From Macropodus opercularis (lineage: Eukaryota > Chordata > Actinopteri > Anabantiformes > Osphronemidae): a stretch of DNA of 64,000 nt. The stretch covers positions 12,915,501 to 12,979,500 of the forward strand of contig JAUCMP010000028.1 in the NCBI GenBank assembly GCA_030770545.1, written 5' to 3'. Of the stretch, positions 11,496-22,983 are shown piece by piece; position 1 is the stretch's first letter; each line of letters starts with the position of its first letter. A program made the position numbers and the translations under genes. The notes under the pieces are model-generated. The model did not search any database. It had not been told where the DNA came from and saw only the letters and a list, made by a program, of their open reading frames with translations.

Positions 11496-11978
11496 TCACT
11501 CTGGTAAAGCATCAACCGTCTCCTGTGCCTCAGATGGGACACACACTACATTCCCATGTGTTGCTCTCTGTCTGCCTTTGGGAAGAGGAACAATCTTAGC
11601 GAATGGGCTACACTTTGCTATGAGATGTGTCTCCAGTATGTTCAGATCACACAGTTCAGCTGGAATGTCAGCGAGCTCCAGGTTGTTGGCTACAGCAAGG
11701 TGGGGCATGGCTCCCTTCTTCAGGTGATGATGACGTGTGTGATGAATCCACTCTTTCTTTCTCTCATCAGGCTCTTTACACTGTTGTTCATTGGTGCAGA
11801 CATTGTCACAGACGTGAACATTCTTTCCAGTCAGGCATGTTGACGCCACATCTTCATGTTTAGTGTCAGAAGCTCTGTTACAGGTTTGTACTTGGTTTGG
11901 AAATGACGCCTTGTGACAGACGGTGCAGACGTAAGTAGGACCAGCCTTTATCTGGGATCTGAAAACAGCTGTCGTCAA
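11496..11978 (-). pseudogene. Helitron polyprotein, cysteine-rich pre-Rep region
   Basis: A 160-codon open stretch with FRSQIKAGPTYVCTVCHKA, a CNRAS...C spacing, and LAVANNLELADIPAELCDLN...IAKCSPFAKIVPLPKGRQ...GNVVCVP. This order (C-x2-C, then 'ANNL', 'P.G.Q...GNV..VP') is that of the domain preceding the Helitron replication initiator in fish elements. Followed by stops toward 11230, where an acidic stretch (DEEDDDECETMDVGEYGED) remains. No transposase catalytic motif survives. Confidence 0.6.
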
Positions 11979-12772
11979 ACTGTTGGTCTGTATCAGGACA
12001 ATACTGTCTGTATTTCCTTTTTATTTTCATTGCACATCTCATGTTGTGCACAATCCTGAATGCAAGATTGTTTTTCTACCTGTTCCTCATCAGTTGTTTC
12101 ATGACGGCCTTGTGTTGATTCCTGAATGCGTTGTCATGTGCATAATGCTGAGTCATGTGTGATCGCTGCCTTTGTTTAAATTCAGAATCGTTCGGTTACG
12201 TACGACGTTTGTTTAGCCATAAAAGCAGCATCGCGTCTGTAACGTTCACTTATGTAGAGTTTATGTTTGTTTCTGAAATCAACATTGTCTCTGTATTGGG
12301 TTATTATATTAATTACTTTCCGTTTTGAAATTCAGGATTGCTTTGATATTTCCTGCTGACATAAGATTTTTTATTTGCCCTGTAATTTTCATCTGTAGAA
12401 TACTTTTCATTTAGTTTTCTTTTGTGATTGTCTTTTCTTTGTGGGGCTTTTGTTTTCACCATCCTCTTAAACTTTCTCCTACTACTTTGACTTAGTTTTG
12501 ACAGTTTACAGGAAGATTCAGAGAGATCAAAAGTATCAGGGAGGATGAGATGAACTTCTTCTAACTCCACTGAAGTTAGGTTAGTAGAGACGCCTTGTGA
12601 AATGTTATATTGATACTAAGCTTCAGTGGTTGAGCAGACAACTTTGTGTCTTTGTGTAAAGCAGCATGTGATGAGGCTGAATTAATACATAAGTGACTTG
12701 GTTGTTTTAGCTCAGTTTCTATATTAACAGATATGGTGGGACTGTGTGTGAAAGTGATGGTTGAGTTTGACT

Positions 12773-13530
12773 TCAGGCATCATCCAACGCTGCAGGTGTC
12801 ACAGTTGTGTGAGGTGTAGATCTCCCTTCTGTCTGTTGAACGGCATCGCTGAGCTTGTAAAACTCTACAGGCTTCAGTTCATAAGCACAGGAGGATTGTG
12901 TTCCCAACATCTGGTGACATCTAGTGAGCCTGTCAATCATATCACTGAGATGCGTGAAGATAAGCATTACAGCTGTACCAGTACTGTTTGATCTCAGGGG
13001 TAAACCCTTAGCTGTCTCTGAGTGAGGATCAAAAAGTCCATAGTTGTTTGTTCTGGTTCTGAACACTGCAATGCGTAACCCTGTCGTCATCAGCAACGCA
13101 TACTGCACATCTGATAACAAACTCAAACCTGCCTCCAGGTCCAGGAAAGTGTTCACAGCTTCAGGTAAAGGTTCTCCAAATGTGCCGTATCTGGTAGTTG
13201 TGTCATATCTACACGATACACACATCTACGTGCAGCAGCTTCATCAGGGAGCTCATCAGTAGCCAGATGTATAGTAGCAGGAAGCCTTGTTCTGGCCTCT
13301 TATACATCACATCACCTTTATCCAAAACAAGGTCAACATCTGCTCTGGTGAAGTTTTCATCCTCAGTGAGTTCCAGGTGCACTGGCTGTTTGTGGACATA
13401 CCTCATAGAAGCCTGGCTGTGGGACGCACGTACACAGGTTTCATGAGGCTGATCTCCCAGGTTTACACTGTGAGCATGAGAAGGTCCAGCTACACATGCA
13501 GCATCACTCTGCAGTCCTGTCTTCAACACA
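12773..13530 (-). pseudogene. Peptidase-like N-terminal region of the Helitron
   Basis: Two overlapping frames: LTEDENFTRADVDLVLDKGD (up to 13209) then, after a frame change, GTFGEPLPEAVNTFLDLEAG, NNYGLFDPHSETAKGLPLRS and NSTGTAVMLIFTHLSDMIDR. The 'FD.HS....G....GTAV.L.F..L.D' signature is that of the C76/OTU-like cysteine peptidase regions found in some fish Helitrons; the His of D-x-H-S is present, while I cannot place the catalytic Cys. The family assignment is from pattern memory and moderate. Confidence 0.5.
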
Positions 13531-13640
13531 TCAACGCAGGAAGGCTTTGATAGACGTCAAACACACTGACCTTTGTCGTTGACCTTGTCAGCGATAGAAG
13601 ATTTAACTACACGTGTAGGATCAATATGTCTGGAGAAGTT

Positions 13641-14272
13641 TTTACTTTCTATGAAGACAACACGTGTGTAGTGACTTTTTGTAACAGTGACTCTCTATAC
13701 AAGATGTTTTCTTTTATACAGACCTGGGTACAAACCTGGAGAAGTGAGGAACACGCAACAGCAAAACTCTGGAACAGCTCAGTATTTGTCAGTTGTGTCC
13801 AATTGTGAGGAATCTTTTAGTGATAGTTACAAATGAGACAAGTTTCTTCAATCAAATTAAATATTAATGTATTTTTAAATATTTAAAATCTTACTCAGCT
13901 GAGATAGAACCACACAAACGTCAGTTTTAGTTTGTTGAGTCCAAAGCAAAACACAAACATATGTTTTCTACCACGATTCGCTCATTTGTGCATCATTAAT
14001 ACGAAACCATACACACTTTTGTCTCCGACTACAAAAACTCTTTGGTTTCGTAGTAGTTGTTGTGGTAGTATTAGTAAAACTCAGATCACCATAATAAATG
14101 AAACCCATTTCACCATTGTACCTGTGAATATCTAACATATAAATATAAACTTATATATGAAATAAAAGTGACTTAAAGATATTTTGATTAAAGAGATAAG
14201 TGAAGCATTTGAACACATATGATACAAATCAGGAAAATATTCCAGTCTGCACATGTGAGGATGAGGTTCACA
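13641..14272. other. Intergenic, AT-rich, no recognisable feature
   Basis: No exon, terminal repeat or RNA gene that I can support. Confidence 0.4.
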
Positions 14273-14274
14273 TA

Positions 14275-15090
14275 CACTGATAAAAATAACCTGCATGATC
14301 TACTTAAAAAAAACAAGGCAACTTTTTGCATCAGATTTTTATGTAGTTTGCACAAGACTTGTCGTTGTATTTAGTACTTTAATTTCTTTTTGTAAAAAAT
14401 AGTATTTACTATTAATGTCTACTTACATTTTCCAAGTAAACTCTACTTACATTTTCCACTAAAGTCAACTTAATTCAACTATTTCTCTAATAATAATTTT
14501 GTGTGATCTCTACTTAACTTTAAGTGTTTAAAATATTGTTTTTTAATTGAAACTTACTTAAGTTTTACATTTACATATTACATAACTTTGAGTGGGACCT
14601 ACTTCATTTTTTATAATTTTGTTATTCAAATTTAAAGTTATTTCTACTCACATTTTCTGATTAACAACTGGGCATTTCTTATAGATTTTACTTGAAATAT
14701 CAAATCAATTGTGCATTCGCGGGTTTGTCTTGAACTCCTGCTTAGCTTGCATGAGGCGTCAGTGACCGCTTCACACGGTGTGGCGATCTGCATAGGGGGC
14801 AGTTACGGGGTTTCCCACGCATATTCGGAGGGAAACAGCTTTTGGATATAATTGAGTAAAATCAACAACATGATTTCTTGTTGTGTGCCTTCACTTAAGA
14901 AGATCGTGAAAGATTACAAAAATAAAGTGTGTTGTGGAGAAAATTCACAATGTCTTGTGTTCTGAACACACTTAAATTAACTTGTAATCTTGACATTTTT
15001 AAGTATATGTACAAACTTTATTTTTTGTTGTTAATAATACAGATTTAATTATGCTACATTTACATCCTCAAAGAGTTACTTTTATCAGTG
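14275..15090. mobile_element. TA-flanked MITE with inverted ends
   Basis: Left end CACTGATAAAAATAAC and the reverse complement of the right end CACTGATAAAAGTAAC differ at one position, and both are flanked by TA (14273-14274 and 15091-15092). About 816 bases, AT-rich, with internal repeats of 'acttacattttcca', no coding capacity. TA duplication suggests mobilisation by a mariner-type transposase. Confidence 0.7.
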
Positions 15091-15149
15091 TACAATAGAA
15101 ACACCAGGATGGTTTCTTTGCCATTTTGGAATTGATCACTGTTCAGACA

Positions 15150-15312
15150 ATGTGTCTGCTGTTGTGTGCACCTGTTATAGTGCAGCAACCCGTCCCTGAG
15201 CAAGCACTAGGACACAGTGGAGAGGAAAAACTCCCCCTTTGGGAAGAAACCTCCAGCAGAACCAGACTCAGGGTGGGCGGTCGTCTGCCTCGACCGGTGA
15301 TGGGTTGAGCTT
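15150..15312 (-). repeat. Interspersed fish repeat, same family as 684-990
   Basis: The minus strand carries the same 'caaccggt', 'gggagtttttcc' and 'ggtttcttcc'-type blocks. Only the core is present, without the 'aataaagttg' tail. Confidence 0.6.
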
Positions 15313-15797
15313 AGTGAAGAGGCCCTGAGGAGACCCAGGACACGCTGGAGGGATCTGTCTCTGAGCACAACTGGAATGAAAGCGTTAGACGTGTCAAACG
15401 TCTGCAGTTGAAGGTAAAAGCAGTTCAGCTTCAGTCAAAGCAGTTGAATGTGTCTCAGTGAATGACTGGTGTCATTGAAGTAGCATAAATATCAACTTTT
15501 CACATCATGTGACTTTTACAAATCAACCCCAGCTGCTCATTTACTGAACCAGTAAGTCGCCATACAGAAAAAGTCAATTTAACTCAGAAACTGTGCTGAG
15601 GGAAGCGAACTGATCACTGTTGACTGGTTGTGTTGACTGATGTTGTTACCAGGCAACAGAGTTTCATGTGATGTCACCAGGGCCAGAGTGCAGCCTTTCA
15701 ACATGATTCGCTGATGGACCGTGTCTACAGGTTTAGACACAGGATTAAACCTTCAGGTCTCATGTGATCATCAGCTGCTGTTCCATCTGAATTACGG

Positions 15798-16224
15798 TGT
15801 TAGAGGATATGGAGCATAGTCCTCTCTGTGTTTTGTCCAGTCTGTGTCTCTGTGACCTTTTCTTGTCTTTACTTATAAACATGGAATGATCTAAAGCACT
15901 AGGGCAGGGTGGCTTGACCACCTATGTCAGGAGGAGGCTTTGCAGACCACATTTTACTGCATAACGGCTCCATAGGTGTCTTACTCACCATATATGGACT
16001 TGTTTTCTATCTTTCTATGTGGAATGTAAAGGAGTGACTTTCATTCTATTCTCAATACAAGGACCTGTGCCCAAGGGGAGTCGTAGTCGTCGGCTGAACG
16101 CTAGCTTGTTGCGTCTCAGAGCGGCTTCCCTTGTGCTCACAAGTAAATGAGCTAAGATATCTGAGTTTGTCTTCATGTGTCAGTGTCTCCGTATTGTTTA
16201 AGTGTTGGCAGGCTAAACCCAACA
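15798..16224 (+). mobile_element. Solo LTR with TACGG target duplication
   Basis: Begins TGTTAGAGGATATGG, ends CCCAACA, and is flanked by TACGG at 15793-15797 and 16225-16229. It is about 75-85 percent alike by eye to the outer LTR at 54101-55226. No internal retroviral or Ty3 genes adjoin, so it is a recombined solo LTR. Confidence 0.85.
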
Positions 16225-16480
16225 TACGGAAAGGTCCAAGAGTGTCATTGCAGGTCTGAGGACAAATGCTGGCACTATTGGCCACCCTGTGAAGGTAAGT
16301 CTTTATTTATTAATTTCTTTCCTTTATTTTGCACGATAGGAAATGATCCCAGTGTGTGTGATGCCAGGTCAAAGTCAAAATCCTGGCGTTCTGGGACCCC
16401 CTGTCAATGTAAGGTTATTGTTTTTTTTATTTTGTTTATTGCATTGTAAGACAGTGAATGGTCCCAGTGTGTCATTGCTG
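16225..16480 (+). repeat. Tandem ~111-bp units resembling small exons
   Basis: Two full units (about 16225-16337 and 16338-16449) and a partial third. Each holds about 68 bases starting 'ggaaa(g/t)g(g/a)tcc', followed by a GTAAG-like donor, a T-rich tract and a (G/A)TAG or TAAG junction. Translated, unit 1 gives GKVQECHCRSEDKCWHYW and unit 2 GNDPSVCDARSKSKSWRSG, both with similar cysteine/tryptophan placement. This may be a duplicated mini-exon or a simple tandem repeat; I do not recognise the protein. The LTR above inserted exactly at the left edge of unit 1. Confidence 0.4.
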
Positions 16481-16675
16481 TTTAACATATTTTCTAAAAA
16501 AGTCTTGTAAGTGAAGCACAGGCGACACCAGTTGTGCCTTAGCTTCATTGTATGGTTGATTTGGTGATTGTGGGCTGACGTATTGGCCTCTTTTCTGGCT
16601 CTGCATCACAGAGGAAACATACAGTCACAGAAAGTACAGTATTTTGTTGTCATACATGCTGTTTTGTGGTTTTAG

Positions 16676-16866
16676 ATATGTTGAGCTGCTCTCCCAATCC
16701 CAGCTCTGCGCGTTCGTTGAATGATGTGGAGAAACGTCTGATAAAAATCAATCTTGCTTTTATTTCAAATTTGAAGAATAATAATTTACAGGCCTGGGTC
16801 AGTCTGTCCCTATACTATACAGCATATAGTCAGGGCACGAAGTCTGACTGACACTGTCTGTCCCTC
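16676..16866 (+). repeat. Dispersed repeat, inverted partner at 40250-40447
   Basis: The plus strand from 'gttgagctgctctccca' to 'cactgtctgtccctcgaccc' is matched by the minus strand of 40250-40447 over about 190 bases with few differences. No coding content or ends recognised; possibly part of an LTR. Confidence 0.75.
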
Positions 16867-16899
16867 GACCCGAGTAGTGATTAGTGTAGACGTCTTGGG

Positions 16900-18836
16900 T
16901 TTGTGTCTACAGGAACAGATAATATTTAAATTAATTAAAGTTTTGCTTGAGTGTGTGAAAAAGGCCATTGTTTGACGCCTCCACCCCGTCCTGTCCTTGT
17001 GTTCAAAGGGTTCATTGGCTTTAGAACCATGAGGGAGCAGTTTTAACATCTTCTACTACATTTTGTGTTGATACTTCATCGATTAGCAACTAGGTGTAAA
17101 TGTAGAGGCTTCATGTTGGACGTCCTTGCTCACGTTACTGGGATTTGCTGAAACTTTAATGGTTGAAATGTGTTGTTTTGGCCAGGTTGTTCCTCCGGAA
17201 GGTGAAATAATTAGGTTCTACTATTGATGCATCCTAGAAATATTGGATTGTAACAAAAATGAATGAAGTGATGTCCTATTTGGTGTTTAGAAGGATATTA
17301 CTGTCCATGGATTAGTGACTTTGACGAGATCTCCAGTCCCATATAACAACATACATAGGATTGTTTTTGTGGCCATAACTGACTTTTTGACTTGACTCCT
17401 GACTTGTGACGCAGACTTTATTTTTTATTCTGTTTATTTTTATCCCATGAGTCAAAAGGGAGGAGGTATCAAGGTTTCGGGATTTGTGATTTTTGGGGTT
17501 TAAGATGAATTGAAATTTAAAAAAATAAAGGGACTTTTATTATAAAAGGAATAAAGGGGAACATTTGTAAATATTTTGGGAAAATTGAAAGCAGTGAACA
17601 GGTTTAAATATTGTCACTGTTCATGTAGACTTGTCGTGTGTTAGTGAAGGGATATAAATGATAATCAAATTTCTATATCAAATGCAATTAATTCATATCA
17701 AAATTAAATCTTAAATTTTTTTTAAAAATGACAAAATGAGAGAAATTAAATAATTAAGGAAAAATATATTTTGAAAAAGCTATTTTACCAGTTAGACATA
17801 ACCTGATAAATACCTGAAATTAATAACAACATCTGACCCCAGAGCTGAAGATTTAAGTGCAGAGTAACATAATATATTATCTAGTCAAAATAGACATGGT
17901 GTTTCCCATGCAGTGGCAAAGGCCTCAGCATCAGACGCTAAAAACAAAACTTAAAAAATGAATGGCTGAAATGAAGGTGTCATGGTTTAAAGTTTTATCG
18001 TTGGCCTTAATGTTTATGTGGCCACACGATTTCACAGACTCCATCACAGTGGAGATGAGGTATCACGTATTCAGATGTCTGCTGAACGTTCTTTTTTATA
18101 TTGTTTATATATTGTGACTATATTTAACTCATCAACCTTATAGGGTCATAAAGAAAAATACATGAATTCATAATGAATCAAAGTAATGCCAGCATAAGAC
18201 GCCAAACCAAAGTAACGGGAAAAGTTTTCTGGTTGTGACTTCCCACTGTGCTATTTATCATTCTACCACTAGATGGCACTAAAGCCGGCATATTTGAAAA
18301 TGATCCACAATAAAATAAGTGAGTCTTGTCCTGACCTGTTTTAGTGGCTTTAGTCTGGACGGTATGTGTGTTTATGTATTTTTGATGACATGCTTTATGT
18401 GATATAAGGTCAAACTCTGTTCTTGATCAGATACCAGACTCAGTCTCACCTAATTATTGGTATAAACCTGTCTCCTCACTTTGCAGATTTGTGTCATATC
18501 GTGCAGTATTGATTTTCTTTTCATGCAGGTCACCACCACACAGGCAGACGCAGGGACCCAGCTTTTCCTGCCCTGTATAACTCTGCAGAACCAAACAGAA
18601 TCTGCTGCAGGCACAGCAGCTACTTTTGTGTCGTCACTAGGCTGAAGCATCAGGTCCTGCACAGCTAAGAATAAAGAAACGATTTGTATAGTTTCTATTT
18701 ATTAATCAGGTTTTGTTGTGTTTCCCAAATCATTTCTAGACCATTCATGCTTTGTGGAGAGAGGCCACAGGCATCAAGTCAAATGTTTATTGGTGCATAA
18801 AATGACCATCCTGATCAATATTATCATACTGTTTAA
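16900..18836. other. Intergenic, no recognisable gene
   Basis: AT-rich. A short minus-strand open frame at 18450-18662 has no recognisable domain. No terminal repeats that I can pair. Confidence 0.4.
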
Positions 18837-18968
18837 TTGATTTACTGATCTAATTGTGTTACTTTAACATTTTCTATTGCATATTATTAGACATTAGACA
18901 TGTAAGAATTGGTGTCTAATAACAAATAAAAACAAAGTAAATGATATTTTTAACTTTAAATGTATTTA
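18837..18968 (-). repeat. Copy of the 3' end of the acidic gene at 61.3 kb
   Basis: This segment matches 61155-61296 with small indels, including 'aaatgtatttattgaagc', which on the minus strand holds the AATAAA of the gene ending at 61314. Only the 3' untranslated end and downstream flank are duplicated here; no coding exon follows. Confidence 0.65.
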
Positions 18969-18969
18969 T

Positions 18970-20112
18970 TGAAGCTTGTAACACGTTGACGCACCAGCAG
19001 ACACAAAGCTGTGCTTTCATTTGCTGTTTGATTTCTCGTGAAATGCCAATAAGCAGGAAAATGGAACAACCCACGACCTCAACTTCCTGTTGGAGTCAAG
19101 TAAGAAGAGCTGCTTCTGTGACAGACTGAGCAGTTTTCATAGAGGAGATAGAGTCAAATATTACTCCCAATAAAATTCCCAATATGTTTAACATCAAGTA
19201 ACATGTTATCTTACGGTTTTATTCTTGTTGCTAACTATCATAACACAACCTTCATTGATTCGTATGAAGCCAGTTCAACCCTGGTAAAGACAACTGGCTA
19301 AAAACCAGCTGCTCAGCTCATGGAGCTGTAGTGTTGCCTGTGTGTAGTTCATCTCTTTCTTCACATTTATTTGTTCAAATTATCAGGAGAGTTCAGCCTC
19401 ATTATGAACAACACGTTGACCCACCAGCAGACACAAAGCTGTGCTTTCATTCGCTGTTTAATTCCTCGTGAAATGCAAATAAGCAGGAAAATGGAACAAC
19501 CCACGACCTCAACTTTCTGTTGGAGTCAAGTCAGACAAGCTGCTTCTGTGTTTGGGTCTGAGCTCTTGCTTCATGAAGTGGATCCATGGAGACTTTCTTT
19601 GTGTAATATGTAAATAAAAGACAGACTGAGCAGTTTTCATAGAGGAGACAGACTCAAATATTACAACTTTTATTCCCAATATGTTTAACATCAAGTAACA
19701 CATGTTATCTTATGGTTTTATTCTTGTTGCTAACAATCATAACACAACCTTCATTCATTGCGTATGAAGCCAGTTCAACACTGGTAAAGACAACTGTCTA
19801 AAAACCAGCTGCTCAGCTCATGGAGCTGTAGTGTTGCCTGTGTGTAGTTCATCTCTTTCTTCACATTTATTTGTTTAAATGATCAGGAGAGTTCAGCCTC
19901 ATTATGAACAACACGCTGACCCACCAGCAGACACAAAGCTGTGCTTTCATTCGCTGTTTGATTTCTTGTGAAATGCCAATAAGCAGTAAAATGGAACAAC
20001 CCACGACCTCAACTTCCTGTTGGAGTCAAGTCAGACGAGCTCCTCCTGTGTTTGGGTCTGAGCTCTTGCTTCATGAAGTGGATCCATGGAGACTTTGTGT
20101 TTGTTGTGGTTT
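18970..20112 (+). repeat. Three tandem copies of a promoter-like unit
   Basis: Units begin at about 18979, 19405 and 19906, each starting 'acac(g)ttgac(c/g)caccagcag' and holding 'aaatggaacaacccacgacc' and 'acttcctgttggagtcaag'. Units 2 and 3 are also joined by a common 300-base spacer. The third copy runs straight into the acceptor and leader exon at 20119. Each copy has an ACTTCCTGTT site that fits an Ets/PU.1 consensus, which would suit a leukocyte gene, but function is inferred. Confidence 0.75.
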
Positions 20113-20118
20113 TACAGG

Positions 20119-21717
20119 ATGAAGATGCTGCTGGTGTTTGTGATCCTCTCTCACGGTAAGAGAAGCTTCCTGCTGGTTTAACTGTGGCTCCACTGCTACA
20201 GAAGAAACTGTGAAGGTGAAGGTGAAGCAGGTGAAGCCAATAATTCAGTTATGTTCTGGTTTTGAAATGTGCTCAAAAGCAAACCGAGACCAAAATATTA
20301 GATAAATGTGTTGTTCATCGAGGTGGTTTCAGCGATGAGTCAGTGTGATGTTGCTATAAAATCCTTTGATTTTGAGGATCAGTTTGTTGGGGTCAGTTCC
20401 TGCTCAGGTCAGGTCAATGGTCAGATAATGACATAATGGACCTCCTGCCCCTCAACTAAATGACAGCATCCCCACGACCCTCATTACAATAACGTGGTTG
20501 ACTTTGTGTTGTGCTTTGATCGTCCTGCTCTAGAGGAGGTGAACCGTGAACCAATGTGACCAGACTTTAGGTCTTTAGTCAGACAGTTCAGACCAGACTA
20601 GATTCCCTGGACTTAAAGAGAGAGTGAAGTAAGTCTGGTGCCCACATGTCCCTGCAGCTGTCACCTCAGTGTGGCCACAGTTAAAGCCACTGCCTCCATC
20701 AGTGGTGAGTAAAGAACTGCAGGTTTATGTAGATCACGTTGAACAGCACAGCGTCCTGACGGAGCAGAACATGAACCATCGTAGTTGCTGCTTCAGTGTC
20801 TTTAAAGTCAGTGCATTGATATCGTATCATCCTCAAATCAGACATGTTTGACTAATGTGTGTTCAGCATAATACATCGTGTGTTTATCTGGCCATGTCTG
20901 TGAGAGGTCGTGGGGACAGTTTAACTATAGATTATATAGTTAATATATATATATATATATATATAACTATGTTTCTGTTTTTGTATCCTGACAGGTGGTG
21001 AGGGGGCAGGTTCGGTCGTGCTGCCCTGCCAAAACTCTTCTGTATCCCTTGGATCCACAGTGGTCAAAGGTCAGAAACAGATCCTAACACCTACTGTAGA
21101 TACGAGTCAAAGGTCAGACACTGAAATTACTGTTAATTAGTGAGTTTATACAGCACAAAACCACAACAAATGTATGTCAGGAAACATTAAATTCTTCAGT
21201 ATAAATTATATAGGTGTCAATCATCAATCGTCATTGTTCAATATGACAGAAAGACAGATCGCTCAGATCGGAAGATGTGGTCAAACATGCAAATCTAATA
21301 AGTCTAGTTAATAAAACCGGTTGGTTGTCGCCTCCACTTACAGAGTTAATTGACTAAACTGACTGCAGCAGAACCAGAGACGCGTGAGAGTCGACAGTTT
21401 TTTCCCTGAGAAGAAGAGTTTGTTTGGTCCAACTGTTTTCTGTGCTGCTGCTGAATAGAGTCTGACTCCCACCACTGTGACGGATGTGAACACTTGTGAT
21501 TTGTTTAAAGCACAGGGGCCTGTTCTTTCTGCCATCTTGCCTGTTGTTTAATGGTTGATCTTTCTCTCCTCTACAGAACTGACCACTCTGCCGTTTGACG
21601 TTTCAGTTCTCCTGAGTTTTCTGGTCATTTCTCTGGTCGTCGCTGTGATTCTTGGAGTTTTCCTGAGGAAGTACATCATGAGAAGTAAAACTTATCTGTG
21701 GGGCTTAGAAAACAAAG
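20119..21717 (+). pseudogene. Ig-superfamily receptor: leader, gutted V exon, TM exon
   Basis: Leader exon 20119-20155 (MKMLLVFVILSHG, acceptor just before the ATG, GTAAG donor). Exon 20995-21069 starts GGEGAGSVVLPC like a V-set A'-B region, then jumps to VVK and a normal donor: about 200 bases that should encode strands C-F with the second cysteine are missing. Exon 21577-21717 encodes LTTLPFDVSVLLSF plus a membrane span (LVISLVVAVILGVFLRKYIM) and a GTAATG donor. All phases fit (phase 1), so a transcript could be made, but it would lack an Ig fold. No 3' terminal exon found. Butyrophilin/B7-like by its V fragments. Confidence 0.55.
20936..20965. repeat. (TA)n simple repeat
   Basis: About 15 TA dinucleotides in the intron before the gutted V exon. 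Confidence 0.95.
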
Positions 21718-21779
21718 GTAATGCAGAACGTTACCTTTACATCACATAACTTTACTTGATGTTGTCTCAGTCAAATCAA

Positions 21780-22980
21780 CTTCAACCCTCTTGTTACAAC
21801 CATTAACAGCTGGTTTAAGAGTAATTCAAGTCAGAGCAAGTCCCTGATAGAGAAGAGAGAAAAGAACCAAGTCCAAAACCAAAACACGCCTCAGCTGGAC
21901 GGAGGACTGAGCTGTAAATAAAGAAGGGTCAGATCATTATTGTGCCTGTTGTAGAAAAAGTCCATGCATATTTGTAGTGGAATATTTATTTAGCACATAT
22001 ACATTTAGTTCAGGCTAAAGGGTTTAGAATAGAGTAGAACAGGTCCTGTCTAGGCTGTGCAGGTTTGTTGGCCTTGGGTCCGAAGACAATCTTTTAGACA
22101 AAACAGTCTGAGCTGTTGAACAAAGGAATTTGGACAAACAATTCTTGGTATGAATTATCCTGACGCATGTTCAGGGTTTAAAAACCACCTCTCTAGAAGG
22201 AGACATTAAAACACATTTTAAATGTCGACTAGAACAAGAAAAAGATGATTAAGACAAAACACTGACAGAGACTCAAAAGATTCAAGAAATTATTGACAAT
22301 GACAAAAAGGTGACTAAGCTGAAAAGTTGACAAAAAGACAAATTTAATAAAGGAAAATACGTAAGAAATCAAAGCTTGAAAAACAAGTAGTGGAATATAA
22401 AATGAAGTGAAAGTTGTTATGAGGTTGAAGCAAATGTAGGAAATTGATGATCACAGATATGAAATTCACATGATAAAATGAAGCAATTCTTGGTCTTATG
22501 TATTATCTGCTCACTAATTATGGCTTTTAATTTTAGGCCCACGCTGTAAATGTTGTGTGTGTTTAGGACGTTTATGAATCAAAACGTGCAGTAAACAACT
22601 TGAAGTCCTACAAGTAGCAGTAGAGAGCGATGGGTGGTTGCATGGAGGGATGTAGAGCAGAACTCGACCAGTTTTCAGCACCGCTGCCCTGCTGCTTTTT
22701 ATCAACAACCTCCACCTCTATCTGCAGCTGATCAGCTCCATCAGGCTGAAACTAAGACAGACAAGAGTCAAAGTCACTAATGTGACGTTCATCAGGAAGG
22801 AGAGTCCGTAAAGGCTGAGGGAGAACGTTGTAAAACGTGTTGATCAGGTTATTTTACATTACTTTACTAATTAGTATGTTTCATTTGAAAAGGTCTCTTT
22901 AGGCCCCTCCCATAAACCATGGTATTTCAGGACTCTTACTTTCAAAATAAGTATTTCTAAAAAATACATTACAATACATT
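21780..22980. other. Intronic or intergenic, includes an echoed block
   Basis: The 22200-22500 stretch ('aaaatgtcgac(t/c)agaac', 'ttaataaaggaaaatacgt') recurs at 23940-24140, so this is a duplicated intron segment around the V exons. No exon seen. Confidence 0.5.
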
Positions 22981-22983
22981 CAG

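Larger units (their letters stand above)
11190..13640 (-). mobile_element. Helitron-type element, truncated (no helicase)
   Basis: Minus-strand coding scraps in the order seen in fish Helitron-like elements: a cysteine-protease-like N-terminal region (13530-12773), a lysine-rich repeat spacer (12570-12313: NEKYSTDENYRANKK, SRKYQSNPEFQ) and a cysteine-rich domain (11978-11496). The expected Rep and helicase domains are absent; the truncated LINE abuts where they should begin. Confidence 0.6.

Noticed and set aside
18450..18662. Minus-strand open frame with several cysteines
   Set aside because: Vaguely like an Ig strand-F region, but no second cysteine at the right distance, no splice sites fit and no family recognised.
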